From NCBI GenBank assembly GCA_950295325.1, contig OX485804.1, positions 41,044,001 through 41,108,000 of the forward strand: a DNA stretch of 64,000 bases, in the 5' to 3' direction. Shown piece after piece: positions 35,200 to 46,514 of this stretch. The stretch comes from Polytrichum commune. Lineage: Eukaryota; Streptophyta; Polytrichopsida; Polytrichales; Polytrichaceae. Each line of letters opens with the position of its first letter. The stretch's first letter is position 1. Both the position numbers and the translations under genes were made by a program. The notes under the pieces are model-generated. The model was not told the DNA's origin, did not search any database, and saw only the letters and a program-made list of their open reading frames with translations.

Positions 35200-35580
35200 T
35201 GGTATTTGATGTCACTATGGTCACTTTTCAGATGACACTTTTAATGAATAGGTGAACAGATATTGTCATGGATGATGGATGAGTTCATCCATTGGCCAAA
35301 ACCCTACCTTCTTTTGTCAGCAACTTGTGATGAAATATTGTCATGAATGATTGAAATTTGGATGAAAAATCACTTGGTAAGCGACTATAATTGCAACACA
35401 CTGAATCTATGATCCCCTGAAAATTACAAGGCATGACAAATAATGTTGGGTTAACATTTAGTGTTGGTGACACTATACCACATTGTACAATTAGGATCGA
35501 GCAAGACAATAAGAATTGGTGACACTAAATATCATATTTAGCATAATACACTATATTTTTGATTTGGTGTAGCATAAGAA
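35200..35580 (+). repeat. Repeat related to 62040-62420
   Basis: Shared blocks: TGATTGAAATTTGGATGAA, AATCACT, ACAAATAATGTTGGGTTAAC versus ACAAATAATGTTAGGTTTAC, TTAGTGTTGGTGACACTA, GAGCAAGACAA and GGTGACACTAAA. Both copies border ACTAAATATCATATTTAG palindromes, so this is the same family as 34866-35196. Confidence 0.6.
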
Positions 35581-35599
35581 TCAATGCACCACATGTTTA

Positions 35600-36575
35600 T
35601 CTTGGGTTGCATTATTATTCAAAATCTATTAGGGTTGACGTGCTTTCCCTGTGCTTTATTGTTACAGATCATTGAAGCATCTTGCCATAGTAGTTCAGCC
35701 ATTTTTTATGTTTTATATAGCATCCACATTAAGTTTAAATTCATAGTAGATCATAATAGAAAGAATGTGGCCCATGATGTTTAGTCTCACATTTGATGAT
35801 GAATTGGGTGGCCCTTTGTATATACGAATATAGTGTAGTGAATTGGTGCATGTCCATCATTGCATGATGTTAAAAGCTTGGTACGGAAAGAGGATGATAC
35901 GGATAGGCAAATTGTTGAACAAATCCGTGTGCATTCCTTGGAAAATTCCATGATAATATGGGCATGAAGAGAAGAGAGAAGAAACGCTAACCTCTGTGGG
36001 ATCAACGTGATTGAAATGCCTATTCGACCCACCCTTGGTGTTATGTCCACTGGACATAATATTAGTGGTGCATGACCAATATGGGCATGAATCTAAATGA
36101 CGATGCAGTCTATGGGGAATGTAATGTGTTGGTTGTTGGGATCAGATGAAGAGTGAGGTATTATTAGTTATGTGCTCAGTGATATGAGGCACATTGATTT
36201 CTACTGGTATTGGTTTGTGCCATCCTAGCCTTTTGCACCTATGCATATGACTCATCGCTTTGTTGCAATCCCTTCACCTATTTGGAACAGTGGGATGACG
36301 GCCACTACCATCACTACCACCAACACGACATCTTCCGTTTCATAGCAAGTGTGACTTTATCAAGGGTTTGGTCATCTCTGCCATCTACCCAACTATCTCT
36401 TCAAGCTTTCCAAACTTCCCTACATGATGTTCTTAACTTTATGTGGTTTAAGAGATCATGTTTTCATGTATAATTTGCAACAAACACGTGTAATTGGTGG
36501 TGGATTGTTGCATGCTGAAGAGGTCATAACATTACTAACCACAAAAAAAAAAAAAAAAAAAAAAAACCAACGTCA
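35600..36575. other. Non-coding repeat-derived sequence
   Basis: A block at about 35965-36050 (AGAGAAGAAACGCTAACC, GGGATCAACGTGATTGAAAT, TTCGACCCACCCTTGG) recurs near 40700-40775. A poly-A run lies at 36543-36566. No gene. Confidence 0.5.
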
Positions 36576-36578
36576 AGC

Positions 36579-37568
36579 CACTACAAGAAATCGCAGTCCG
36601 AATCAACATAAAATCAACTAATTTCTGTTGATTTCAACAGATTTGGGAAAAACAATGTTGAAATGGATCCATTGTGCGACACAAATCAACAGAGGGAACA
36701 TTTATCTGTTGATTTCAACAGAGGAAGATCATTTATCTGTTGATTTCAGCAGAGGAATTTTAATTATTGTTTTTTAATTTTTAAATAACACTAATTATGT
36801 TGAAGTAATCAATTACTATGATTCCTATAATTTACAATAATTAAATAGTTTGATTAATTTGCAATATTTAATTATTTTAATTACTTAAATTTACAATTAT
36901 AGTAAATTGTGAATGATTGTAATTTTGTTCTATTTATAGTAGCTTTAATTACTAATTAGCAATTACTCTAATTATTGTACTTACTCATTAAAGTAATTAC
37001 AATAATTACTAATTACAGAAAATACTAATTAAAGTAATTACAGATATTAATAATTAAAATATTTACAGGAATGACTAATTATAGTAATAAAACAATTACA
37101 GTAATTACAGTAATTAATCATTTCTGTAATTACTATAATTATGTAATTACTGTAATTATATAATTATGTAATTATGTAATTATGTAATTATGTAATCTAT
37201 GTAATTATAAATTTTACGGCCTCTTTATACAAATGTCTTACATACTCATTCCACATCATGTGATGAGTGGTGGCTTGGTGGCTAAGGCCTCCTCGTGATA
37301 GCCAAGAGGTTCAAAGTTAGGTATGTGGCTAAGTTCATTTCTAGGCTAGGCAAGGTGGTCCTTGGTAGTTTGTGTGTAGGCCCGGGATGTGAGGAGCGGA
37401 ATTACTAATTTACTCTTTTTTTACTAGTATAACTTGGACATTTAACGAATGCCTAAATCAAGAGATATGTGTTAAAATTGTTCCGAATCAAGAGTTCCAA
37501 ATCAACAGGTAGAATCAACAGAATTCTGTTGGAACTCTGTTGGAACGGAACCGTTTTTTCTTGTAGTG
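36579..37568. mobile_element. Non-autonomous CACTA (En/Spm-like) element
   Basis: Termini CACTACAAGAAA and TTTCTTGTAGTG are exact inverted copies over 12 bp, the hallmark of plant CACTA elements. The 3-bp target duplication is exact: AGC at 36576-36578 and 37569-37571. Subterminal repeats of TCTGTTGATTTCAACAG/AATCAACAGA type fill the first 180 bp and the last 80 bp, as expected for transposase-binding arrays. The centre is AT-rich (TAATTAC words) and holds a SINE-like fragment. No transposase is present. Confidence 0.9.
37262..37410 (+). mobile_element. tRNA-derived SINE-like fragment nested in the CACTA element
   Basis: GTGGCTTGGTGGCTAAGG resembles a Pol III A box, and GAGGTTCAAAGTT, about 25 bp further on, resembles a B box. 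A tail with GGTAGTTTGTGTGTAGGCCC follows. This is the order of plant tRNA-derived SINEs. The ends are not defined. Confidence 0.5.
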
Positions 37569-37571
37569 AGC

Positions 37572-39960
37572 AATCCGATGTGAATTTGGGCCCGTTGGCC
37601 CTACCCTGCTCAAGAATCCATTTGGTACAAGGTGGGGTTTACTACCTATCTTGCGGTGGGTGAGTTCTTCTTTATAATTTTTTTTTATTTAAAAAAAAAA
37701 CATTATTTTGATATACATTTACTATGTGTGGGGGGGGGGCAGTACTAGTTATTGTATATTGTCAAAAAATTTGCTTATTAAATACTAGGTATGTGAGAGA
37801 TTTGATGGCTATTTGGTGGATGGTTTTCATTGGGTTTATTATTATTATTATTATTGTTATTATTAGTGATGTGAGGAGATATAGGTTCTCAAGGACTTCT
37901 ATGCTTCTTGTGTCAATGTCTCCCCTTACTGTTGCGGTGATAACTATGATGGGTCTAATATTCTAGCCTTGTGCTCTTATTGCGTTTACTAACGGGTTGT
38001 ATTTGTCTTCTTTTGTTTGTATGGCTTGGTCAAGGAATGTGTCATGCATAAGGGTGAATTCAATGTTTTGGAAGGTTACGTCCGGTGTAGGTATTAGTGG
38101 ACCAATTTGTTCATATGCATCGCCTTGTATGTAAATGATATCCAATCTGCCACTTACCACACCAAGGGCAGGCAGGTGAGAGGCTATCCCCGGTGGCATC
38201 CCCGAGCGGCAGGGAGACTCTACCAGGGAAAATACACTGGCAGCGCTCACTTGCTGTGCCACATCAGATGGCGGGACCACCATATGGAGTCTCCTCCAGC
38301 ACCCTCACTCCCCGCTCCTGCTCCGAGCTCCCTCACTCCCCGGCAGAGTGTGGTGGGGGTCAGGGGCAGCGGCTGACGTGCCACCCCCACCCTAGGCTTT
38401 ACCCTAGGCTTTACCTCCTCCCAGGCTGCCACTCATGTGGTATCGGCCTTAGTATCCATAGCGGGGTGGTGTTGTCTTGGTAGTTGCCATGTTGGTTTCC
38501 AACATGAATGAGTGTGAGGTGTCAAGTGTATACATTTGATTTTAGTAGGTTGGTGAGTTGGTAGGCAACGGCATTGTGTCTTTGCGATTCTTAGGCCTTA
38601 AAGAATTTTATTGTTGCATAGAGAGAGTAAGTGCTAACTAACCAACTAGATGATGGTCTCTTTCCGAAGAACGAGATTGCAATTCAAAATCTTTGATTTT
38701 CTATCTTCTCATTGAAACTTACACATACATATGATGAGTGCTCTCCATAAACATGGAATTGAAAGATTCAAGGATAAATATGCTCGCCCGATACCTGATC
38801 CCTCATACCACAACCAAGGAGTTGAATCGTATTACAAATGTTTGGTCTTTGCTTGGTGTTGAACGATTAGATAAATTAAGATGTTGAATGCATGTGTTTT
38901 AGCTTACTTGTTGTGCGATTAGGTAGGTACATCTCTATGAAGGGCTTGGTCCTCTCCCCTCTCTACCTACCTAAACCTAGCTTTCCCACTTCTCAAAATT
39001 CCTTGCTCAATGCTATTATTTGTCCTTGGAATTGTAAGAACGTACCTATCCATGTATGAAGTGGGACAAACTTGTGTAACTTACATGTAGTGAAAGATCA
39101 TTGTTGCATGTTGGAGGTGTTGTTTGGTCATTGTCTTGTGGTAAAGGACGGGACAAGTCCGAATGGTAAATAGATTTTGACAACAAAAGATGTAATGAAT
39201 TGTTGGGTATTGTAGTAAATTACATGTAGGAGGAGATGTTAGGTTGCTTGCGGATGAAAGAATGGATGAATGGTTGGATGTGATGTGATGTTTGGGCTTG
39301 GTCCTCTTCCCCTCCTTTGTTGTGTACATTAACCCCTCAACGCTCATCGTGGTTTTGAAACGATGACACAAGTCTAAGATGAGGGGCTTTGTAAACTCAA
39401 CCATCACTATTGTTGAAATATATATCTAATTGTGTAGTTAATTAATCTTTCCAATTGTTTATGTAGGGTGTCACACCACTATAGTTGAAATTTGTTTTCC
39501 ATTATGAACCAAAGAAGTTCATGATCTACTACTTTGAGTTCTACTATTCCAAAGTAATCAAGAACCATTTGACATTGTTGCGCTCAAGAGGTATGTAACT
39601 AAATCATGACCTTGGGTTTCAACGTGTAGAACATATAGGATAATCAAATCTAAATGTAACTATGGGATAATAAAATCTAAATGTAATATTTATTTTCCTA
39701 TAAATAGACAACTGGTAAAGGTACTATGGGTATACAATATTGAAAGGGAAATGGAAGGTTTTCATAGCATTCCACAACTACTTGGTTGCTTTCTGTGGGG
39801 CTATGTATCACATGAGCATAATTGTCCTTTAATTCCAGGATTCCCCATTTACGGGGAGCATTAAGGTAGTGAATTGTGAACTTTTCGACAAGCCGGTTGT
39901 AATTTATAAATGATTTTTAATTGCAACCTTCTTTTTGGGAAAGAGACCATCATGTAGCTA
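37572..39960. other. Non-coding; GC-rich block at 38140-38460
   Basis: Mostly AT-rich with small open frames. The block around 38140-38460 is unusually GC-rich, with CACTCCCCG and CCTAGGCTTTAC short repeats. A minus-strand frame at 37963-38283 ends IEFTLMHDTFLDQAIQ and looks protein-like, but I cannot place it; it may be a transposon or gene remnant. A dispersed block at 39830-39960 (TTCCAGGATTCCCCATTTAC) recurs at 49125-49260. Confidence 0.4.
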
Positions 39961-39962
39961 TA

Positions 39963-40186
39963 AGGTATGTTAACCATAAACCACCACTGAACTTAAAACC
40001 ACTAGTATGTATTACATGCATACATGTGGAAGCAACAAATGTATGCATGTGATACATAGTGATGGTGGTTATACCCAAAACCACCACCAATTTGTATCAC
40101 TTGCATACAATTGTTGCTTCCACATGTGTGCATGTGATATATAGTGGTGGTTTTAAGTTCGGTGATGGTTTTGAGTACACATACCT
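39963..40186. mobile_element. Stowaway-like hairpin MITE
   Basis: Nearly the whole 224 bp is self-complementary. The left arm begins AGGTATGTTAACC and continues through CCACCACTGAACTTAAAACC and CATGTGGAAGCAACAA. The right arm is the inverted copy (TTGTTGCTTCCACATGTG, GGTTTTAAGTTCGG, ACATACCT). TA flanks both ends (39961-39962 and 40187-40188), the Tc1/mariner-type target. The related unoccupied sequence at about 49245-49265 (TAGTTGCTTAGTATTGTTAT) supports insertion at a TA. Confidence 0.82.
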
Positions 40187-40377
40187 TAGAAATGTTATGG
40201 CTTGGACAAGAAAGTGTAAAGTTGGTGGATAAAATATTGTGGACGATCAACAATGTAGGGTTGTAGATGGCAACTAAAAACCTCGTCTCACAAAATATCT
40301 TCAAACCACTTGTGTGTAATTTGCATGCTCTTCGATACCCAACCTAATCGGACATTAATGTGGATTCTTTCGACATA

Positions 40378-40614
40378 TGAACCTTATGGCAGGACACCGG
40401 TGTCCCAAATAAATTGGAGCCTACTTCGTGATTGGGTTTGTGGTTGTTAGTGATCAAAAATAAAAACCAACTTTGAACATCATAGCGTGTACATGACGTC
40501 GAGATAAGCTTAATGCCGCTTTTATCGCCTTTAACCGACCATTTTTGACATCGACATGGGCTTTATGCGAGAACTAGTACTTTATGGGACACCGGTGTCC
40601 TGCCATAAGGTTCA
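40378..40614. mobile_element. MITE with about 30-bp perfect TIRs containing a GGACACCGGTGTCC palindrome
   Basis: The left end TGAACCTTATGGCAGGACAC then CGGTGTCCCA is repeated in exact inverse at the right. TA lies on both sides (40376-40377 and 40615-40616), within a slightly longer ATAT symmetry. The 14-bp GGACACCGGTGTCC is itself a perfect palindrome. The interior of about 175 bp is without genes. Confidence 0.8.
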
Positions 40615-40689
40615 TATAGTGGTCCACACTAATTCAACGTTGAAATGAAATATACTATAATTGATGTTGGATACATCGTTTATGTTAAG

Positions 40690-41330
40690 AGTACAGAGAG
40701 AGAGAAGAAACGCTGACCCCTGATGGGATCAACATGATTGAAATGCCCGTTCGACCCACCCTTGATATTATGTTAAGAGTACACCATTCATGGTAGTTAG
40801 TGTCATGCACACTATTGACAAATGGTGTAAACTATATGCGTGTAGGTCTCAAAGTGTCACGCCTACTAATTGTCATCACGATATTATCCATCATCATTGT
40901 ACCTTTTTAGGTGAGAAATTATTTACATTGTGAAATATAGTGTACCACATTGGGATACTTGAGACGATAGTTTTGTGGTTGAGTAAGCAAGGGGAAAATA
41001 TTCATGAGCGTAGTAATGCCAAGCATCATTTATGCACACTTTTAATCAGCTTGCATACCATTATGTAACATAGACATACACCTCATAACATACTCAAGTT
41101 GGTATATCATTAAGCGCACTTGAATGGCAAGTATCATCATGTGACACTAATGGTGAAATTGTTGATCATTAGTGTAACCTAGCGTATGCCTCAAAATAGG
41201 GTAAGTGATCACTATTACACATGTGACACTAACTATCATAAACGGTGTAGCATATTTCAAAGTACGCGAGGAAGATTCTTTATGGTTGTTTATTTGTTGA
41301 TGTGTGTGAAGCGTTTTTTTAATCAATGAA
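40690..41330. other. Non-coding repeat-derived sequence
   Basis: Starts with the block shared with 35965-36050. The remainder has no gene or clear element; it uses words such as GTGACACTAA, ATCATTA and GTGTAACAT repeatedly. Confidence 0.4.
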
Positions 41331-41344
41331 CGGGGAGAACCGAA

Positions 41345-43243
41345 GGAGGACGTTAAGTCCCCCCCCCCCCCGCCACAAACTTTTCGGGGGAGGAATATTC
41401 GGGCAGGGGTAGCCGCCCGTTGGATTTTCTGGACCTGACCGAAAATTGTTGCCCGCCCACCCGGCTTCGAAAAAACCATTGTCCTTGTATTCTTGAAGGC
41501 CACTTATCCACAAATCCCATATTGAGTGCACTTCGTTTTCAAGGTCCCAAATCCAATATATATGTTCATTTCCATTGAGTAAGTAAGCAATTGACTTGGA
41601 TTTCATTTTCAAAGTGAAACCGCCAATAAAGCATGTAATTAACTTGGAAGCCAAAAATATTACAAAATCCTCATTAGCATTGAGGTTATAATTTTTGTGA
41701 CTTAGCATTGAAAGGGACTTTGTCATTCTAAAATGAAATTAAAATTAATGATTTATTTTTAATATATTAAATAATATAGTCTACTTAATACCTTCTACTT
41801 TCACAAAGTAATCATATGCATTTAAATTAATTAAGTGTGATTGAATGTAACTAAGTCTAATTAGTTCTGATTAATCCTAATTAAGCCCAATTAAATCAGA
41901 AGATATGCTTACCAAATTAATTAAGTCTGATTAATTATAAATTATATTTACTGAAATTAATTCCATTAAATCATGATTAATTCCAGTAAGTACATTTTAT
42001 AATTAATCAGGCTTAATTATTTTGGTTAGCATGCTTTCTGATTTAATTGGGCTTGATTATAATTAATCAGAATTTAACTAAGTCTAATTATTTCTGAATA
42101 ATCCTAATCAAGCCCAATCAAATCAGAAAAATGGTTACCAAATTAACTAAGCCTAATTAATTATAAATTATGTTTACTGGACTTAATTCCATTAAAGCAT
42201 GATTAATTCCAGTAAGTGCATTTCATAATTAATGAGGCTTCTTTATTTTGGTTAGCATGCTTTCTGATTTAATTGGGCTTAATTATAACTTAATTAATTA
42301 ATCATAATTAATTATAAATTAGATTTACTGGAGTTAATTCCATTAAATCATGATTAATTCCAGTAAGTAAAATTTATAATTAATTAGGCTTAATTATTTT
42401 GGTTAGCATGCTTACTGATTTAATTGGGCTTGATTATAATTAAATTAATTAATCATAATTAATCATAAATTATATTTACTGGATTTAATTCCATTAAATC
42501 ATGATTAAATCATGATTAATTCCAGTAAGTACATTTTATAATTAATTAGGCTTGATTATAATTAAATTAATTAATCATAATTAATCATAAATTATATTTA
42601 CTGGAGTTAATTCCTTTAAATCATGATTAATTCCAGTAAGTACATTTTATAATTAATTAGGCTTGATTGTTCTGGTTAGCATGCATTCTGATTTAATTGG
42701 GCTTTATTATAATTAATCAGAATTTCTTAGACCTAGTTGCATTCAATCACACTTAATTAGTTTAAATGTGTACGAAAACTTTGTGATAGTTGAAGGTATT
42801 AACTATAAAATATATAATACTAAAATATTAAAAACAAATCACTAATTTTAGTTCCATCTTAGAATGACAAAGACCCTTTCAATTGTAAGTCACAAAAATT
42901 AGAACCTCAGTGCTAATGAGGATTTTATAATATTTTTGACTTCCAAGTTAATTACATGCTTTATTGACGGTTTCACTTTAGAAATGAAATCCAAGTCAAT
43001 TGCTTACTTATTCAACGAAAGTGAACATATATATTGGATTCCGGACCTTGAAAATGAAGTACACTCAATATGGGATTTGTGGATAAGTGGCCTTCAAGAA
43101 TGCAAGGACAATGGTTTTTTCGACGTCGGGCGGGCGGGCAACAGTTTTCGGTCGGGTCCGGAAAATCCGACGGGTGGTTGCCCCTGCCCAAATATTCCTC
43201 CCCCGAAAAGTTCGTTGGGGGTGGGGGGGACTTAACGTCCTCC
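41345..43243. mobile_element. Long-TIR element (Mutator-like or fold-back), 1.9 kb, palindromic AT-rich core
   Basis: The outermost GGAGGACGTTAAGTCCCCC is mirrored at the right end, and similarity continues for about 530 bp on each side (41345-41880 versus 42705-43243). The arms differ at scattered sites. Flanks AGAACCGAA (41336-41344) and AAAACCAAC (43244-43252) fit a decayed 9-bp duplication of AGAACCAAC, a sequence seen uninterrupted near 56277. 9-bp duplications and long TIRs point to Mutator-like elements. Open frames in the two arms encode the same text on opposite strands (ISGLQE, GGNNFRSGPENP type); no transposase is recognised. Confidence 0.8.
41850..42730. repeat. AT-rich tandem/palindromic core of the long-TIR element
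   Basis: Alternating palindromes: TTTACTGG-TTAATTCC then ATTAAATCATGATTAAT then CCAGTAA (five occurrences, near 41948, 42173, 42328, 42476 and 42598), and TTCTGATTTAATTGGGCTT with its complement. Linkers are AATTAATTAGGCTT and GGTTAGCATGC. Each module could fold on itself. Confidence 0.8.
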
Positions 43244-43254
43244 AAAACCAACTA

Positions 43255-44180
43255 CTAGTTGCAGATGGCCCGGTTGAGTTTGAAATTAAACCAGTTGAAG
43301 TTCAAGACTTAAGGAAAGTTACCCATCATTTTAGAGGAAGATCCTCAAATTAATACAGAAAACCCAAAAGATTGTAATATGTAACCGGTTGGACTTGGGA
43401 ACTCTAGGACTTTGACTAATTATGCTCAAGAATATCCCGGACATTGTTTGTAATAAGTCACAACACGTTGACTTGACACCCTCTCAATAGTCAAGACATG
43501 GAAGTTTCAATAGTATTTATTCAGATTGAGATAACACTATTATACACAACATGTACTGACAGTACTGTGCATAATACACTAAAAATTTCTAGTGCTTGAA
43601 GTATTAAGATTTTCAAGTTGAAGTCAAGTTTGTTTTGAGATATGTAAATTAGGAGCAATGTGGTGACCAATGTGTATGTTTGATACACAAAAGCTCGCCC
43701 AAAACAAAAAAATAAAAAAATAAAAAAATGCACGTCAATTGACACACACAATTTAGAAGTTGACACGTATTGTGACTTGTGAAGAAAAAAGCCACACGTC
43801 AATTGACACGCTAGAAATTGAATTGACACGTATTACAAGGCAACTTAAGTACTATAAATTACAGCTCAAGTATCCGGAAAAACATAATCCATAATAGTAA
43901 GAGAACTTCCTACATTCACTTACGTACTTAAGTTTAGCCTTGTTCTTATAATTTTTTGTTGTAACCAGGGAAGCTCTACAGTTGAGACTGTGATCAAAGA
44001 GGTGATGGAGGCTAAGTACAAGGCCGACAAGACCATTGTTTTTGGTCTCTTGCAGATGTATTTCCACAACAATGAATGAACAATTTGCCCTAGCATATCT
44101 CGAAGAGTGATGATTTACTGAATTAAGTATGGGGTTAATTATGAGGCATTTATGCTCGATGCTAGGATGATTTGAGGTAG
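43255..44180. other. Interrupted dispersed repeat and non-coding DNA
   Basis: 43250-43420 is the right half of the dispersed block that the long-TIR element split (CTACTAGTTGCAGATGGCCC, GTTGAGTTTGAAATTAAACC). Its left half, AATCAATGAACGGGGAGAAC, lies at 41321-41340. Beyond 43500 no gene is recognised. Confidence 0.5.
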
Positions 44181-44946
44181 ACTTTGGGTAGTGCAAACAT
44201 CCCCTTCAAATTGAGTTTAATGTACAATGTACAATTGACAATGCCTAAATTGAAGCTATATTGGAAGCAATATTGTTGTTGGGTTTGTGATTTGAATGCC
44301 ATCAGCGTTCACAAATCCCTAAAGTTCGTCACAAACTGTAGGCCAGTGGTGGATAATGCATTCTCACCAATGACCTCACCTACATATGTCATGTATAATT
44401 TTGTATGGTCAATTCCTAGATCTTTTGATTTGAAGTTTTAGAAATGGGAGATCTAGAGTGTTTTGTTTGATTAAAAATTGGGGAAAGTAGCCATCTCAAC
44501 TCATAAAGATTTTGAATTTTGAGGCCTTGCATAGGGCAAAGATCCCCTTCAATTGAGTTTAATATACAATGTGAAATTCTCATTTATTCAATGCAATGCT
44601 TGAATTGATGTTAGATTGGAACCAATAGTGTTGTTGAGTTTGTGAGTGGAATGCTATTAGTGTTCACAAGGCCCAGAAGTTCATCCCCTACATATCTCCC
44701 AATATCTAGGATAATGGTAGATATTCCCCTCTCACTAGTGGTACCATCTACATTTTTGCTAGATACTTTGTTTTGGTCATTTCCCACCTAGTCCAATCTC
44801 TGGTCATTTAGGTTGATTAGCCGTCCTAGCTTGACATGATGATTTGAGGTGGTAGACTTACATAGTGCAAGATTCCTTTAATTGAGTTCAATGTATAATG
44901 TGAAAATCATAATATTATAATACAATGCTTGAATTGAAGTTCAAGG

Positions 44947-46514
44947 GATCACGTAGTATGAGCCCAAAATGAGTGCTCATATTTGTTTTATGTTTAGAAT
45001 TTAATTAGAATTGCAATTGGAGTGTTATTGAAACAATCAAAAGTATAAAAAGAGTGAGGCTTGGTGTGGATTTATGTTTAGGCCTTAAGCCATTTTATAT
45101 TAGTAGAGGATTAGTGGCATTAGGGAGTGTTTTAATTAGAGGAGTAGTGTTTGATGAGGCAAGAGGAAGGGCCTTTGATTTTAATATTTGAATTAGAACA
45201 TGTTCTTGTTGGTTTAGGGGGTGAGGAGTTAGTGGATAGGATAAGGTCCTACTAAGTAGGAGAAGGCTAAGGGGGTTGTGGTTTGAGTGCCCTCCCTCCT
45301 TCCTTCCTCCCTCTCTCTCATTTTGTCTCTCTCCCTCTCTAAGAAAGATTGAGCTCTTAGAGGAAAAAATAAAGAATGTGGGAATTAGTGGGGGCTTGAT
45401 GGAATTAGGGGGCTAGGTTAGGATAATTAAGTAGAAGGCTTGGTATGATTAGTGAGATAATAAGTGGGTGCAGTCGGAGCTGCTGGTCTCAGCAGCTGAG
45501 GGTGAATTCAGATTTTGGTCTCGGCAGCAAAGGGTTGCAGTCGGAGCTGCTGGTCTCGGCAGCTGAGGGTGAATTCATATTTTGGTCTCGGCAGCTGAGG
45601 GTGAATTCATATTTTGGTCTCGGCAGCAAAGGGTTGCAGTCGAAGCTGCTGGCCTCGGCAGCTAAGGGTGAATTCGGATTTATGGTTGGGCAGTATATAA
45701 GTTGCATTTAGACTGCTGGTTAGGCAACTGATAGGTTGCATTTAGACTGTTGGTTAGGCAGCTGATAGGTTGCATTTAGACTGATGGTTAGGCACCTGAT
45801 AAGTTGCATTTAGGCTGCTGGTTACGCAGCTGATAGGTTGCATTTAGACTGTTGGTTAAGCAGCTGATAAGTTGCATTTAGGCTGTTGGTTAGGCAGCTG
45901 ATAGGTTGCATTTAGACTGATGGTTAGGCAGCTGAGGGTGAATTCAGATTCTGGTCTCGGCAGCAAAGTGGTTGCAGTCGGAGCTGTGGGTCTCGGCAAG
46001 GCCAGTTACACGTTGATCTAAGCTTGGATTTGATGACGGGTGATGACGGGCGTGACCCCGAGCCCGCACATCGTGATACTCCAAATGATAAGGAGTAAGG
46101 GGGTCACAAGAAGAAGGTTTTATTAATACTCAATCTACATGATATCGTGGCTAGTCACCTAATCCTGGGAGGATAGATTGGTGTAGATCATTAGCTATTA
46201 GTGCAATTGGGTGTGCATTTGTGTGGGGTGTTGATAGGGTAGTTAAAAGGACAATAAAAGAGAAAAGCGTTTATCAACGCTTGTACTCAGGATATGGAAT
46301 AAATTGGTGTGACCAAAGTGATATGTGATGTAATGGGAATGAATGACGGAGGAAGGATTAAACTAAAACGAGTATGAATGTGATACCCATGCCCTCACCC
46401 GGACTAGGACACTTAAGGGTGGGTGGTTTGGCCTCACACGTAGGGCATGAAGAAAGAGGAGCCATATGATTCTATCATAGGGGGAAGAGCAATACTTGTG
46501 CACTTGGGTGTGAT
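44947..46514. mobile_element. Insertion of unknown class inside the 338-bp repeat
   Basis: Defined by the break in the third repeat copy. It has no TIRs at the breakpoints that I can see and no transposase. It contains the GCAGCTG minisatellites at 45470-46000 and a CT-rich tract at 45293-45345. It could be a non-autonomous Helitron, an LTR-element remnant or filler DNA. Confidence 0.5.
45470..46000 (+). repeat. Two interleaved minisatellites
   Basis: Unit A (GCAGCTGAGGGTGAATTC then ATTTTGGTCTCGGCAGC, AAAGGGTTGCAGTCGGAGCT) occurs several times in 45470-45680 and again at 45930-46000. Unit B, about 46 bp (GGTTGCATTTAGACTG-TGG then TTAGGCAGCTGATA), runs about six times in 45695-45930. The two share the GGCAGCTG core, so B may have arisen from A. 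The open frame through unit A is a repeat product, not a gene. Confidence 0.85.

Noticed and set aside
37963-38283. Minus-strand frame ending in protein-like text
   Set aside because: No family could be named and no exon partners found; kept only as a note in the intergenic entry.
41319-41726. 135-codon open frame and its near-twin at 42936-43235 on the other strand
   Set aside because: Both are the same TIR sequence read inward; the shared protein text reflects the inverted repeat, and no transposase motif is present.
45445-45711. 88-codon open frame
   Set aside because: It translates the GGCAGCTG minisatellite and repeats itself; not a gene.
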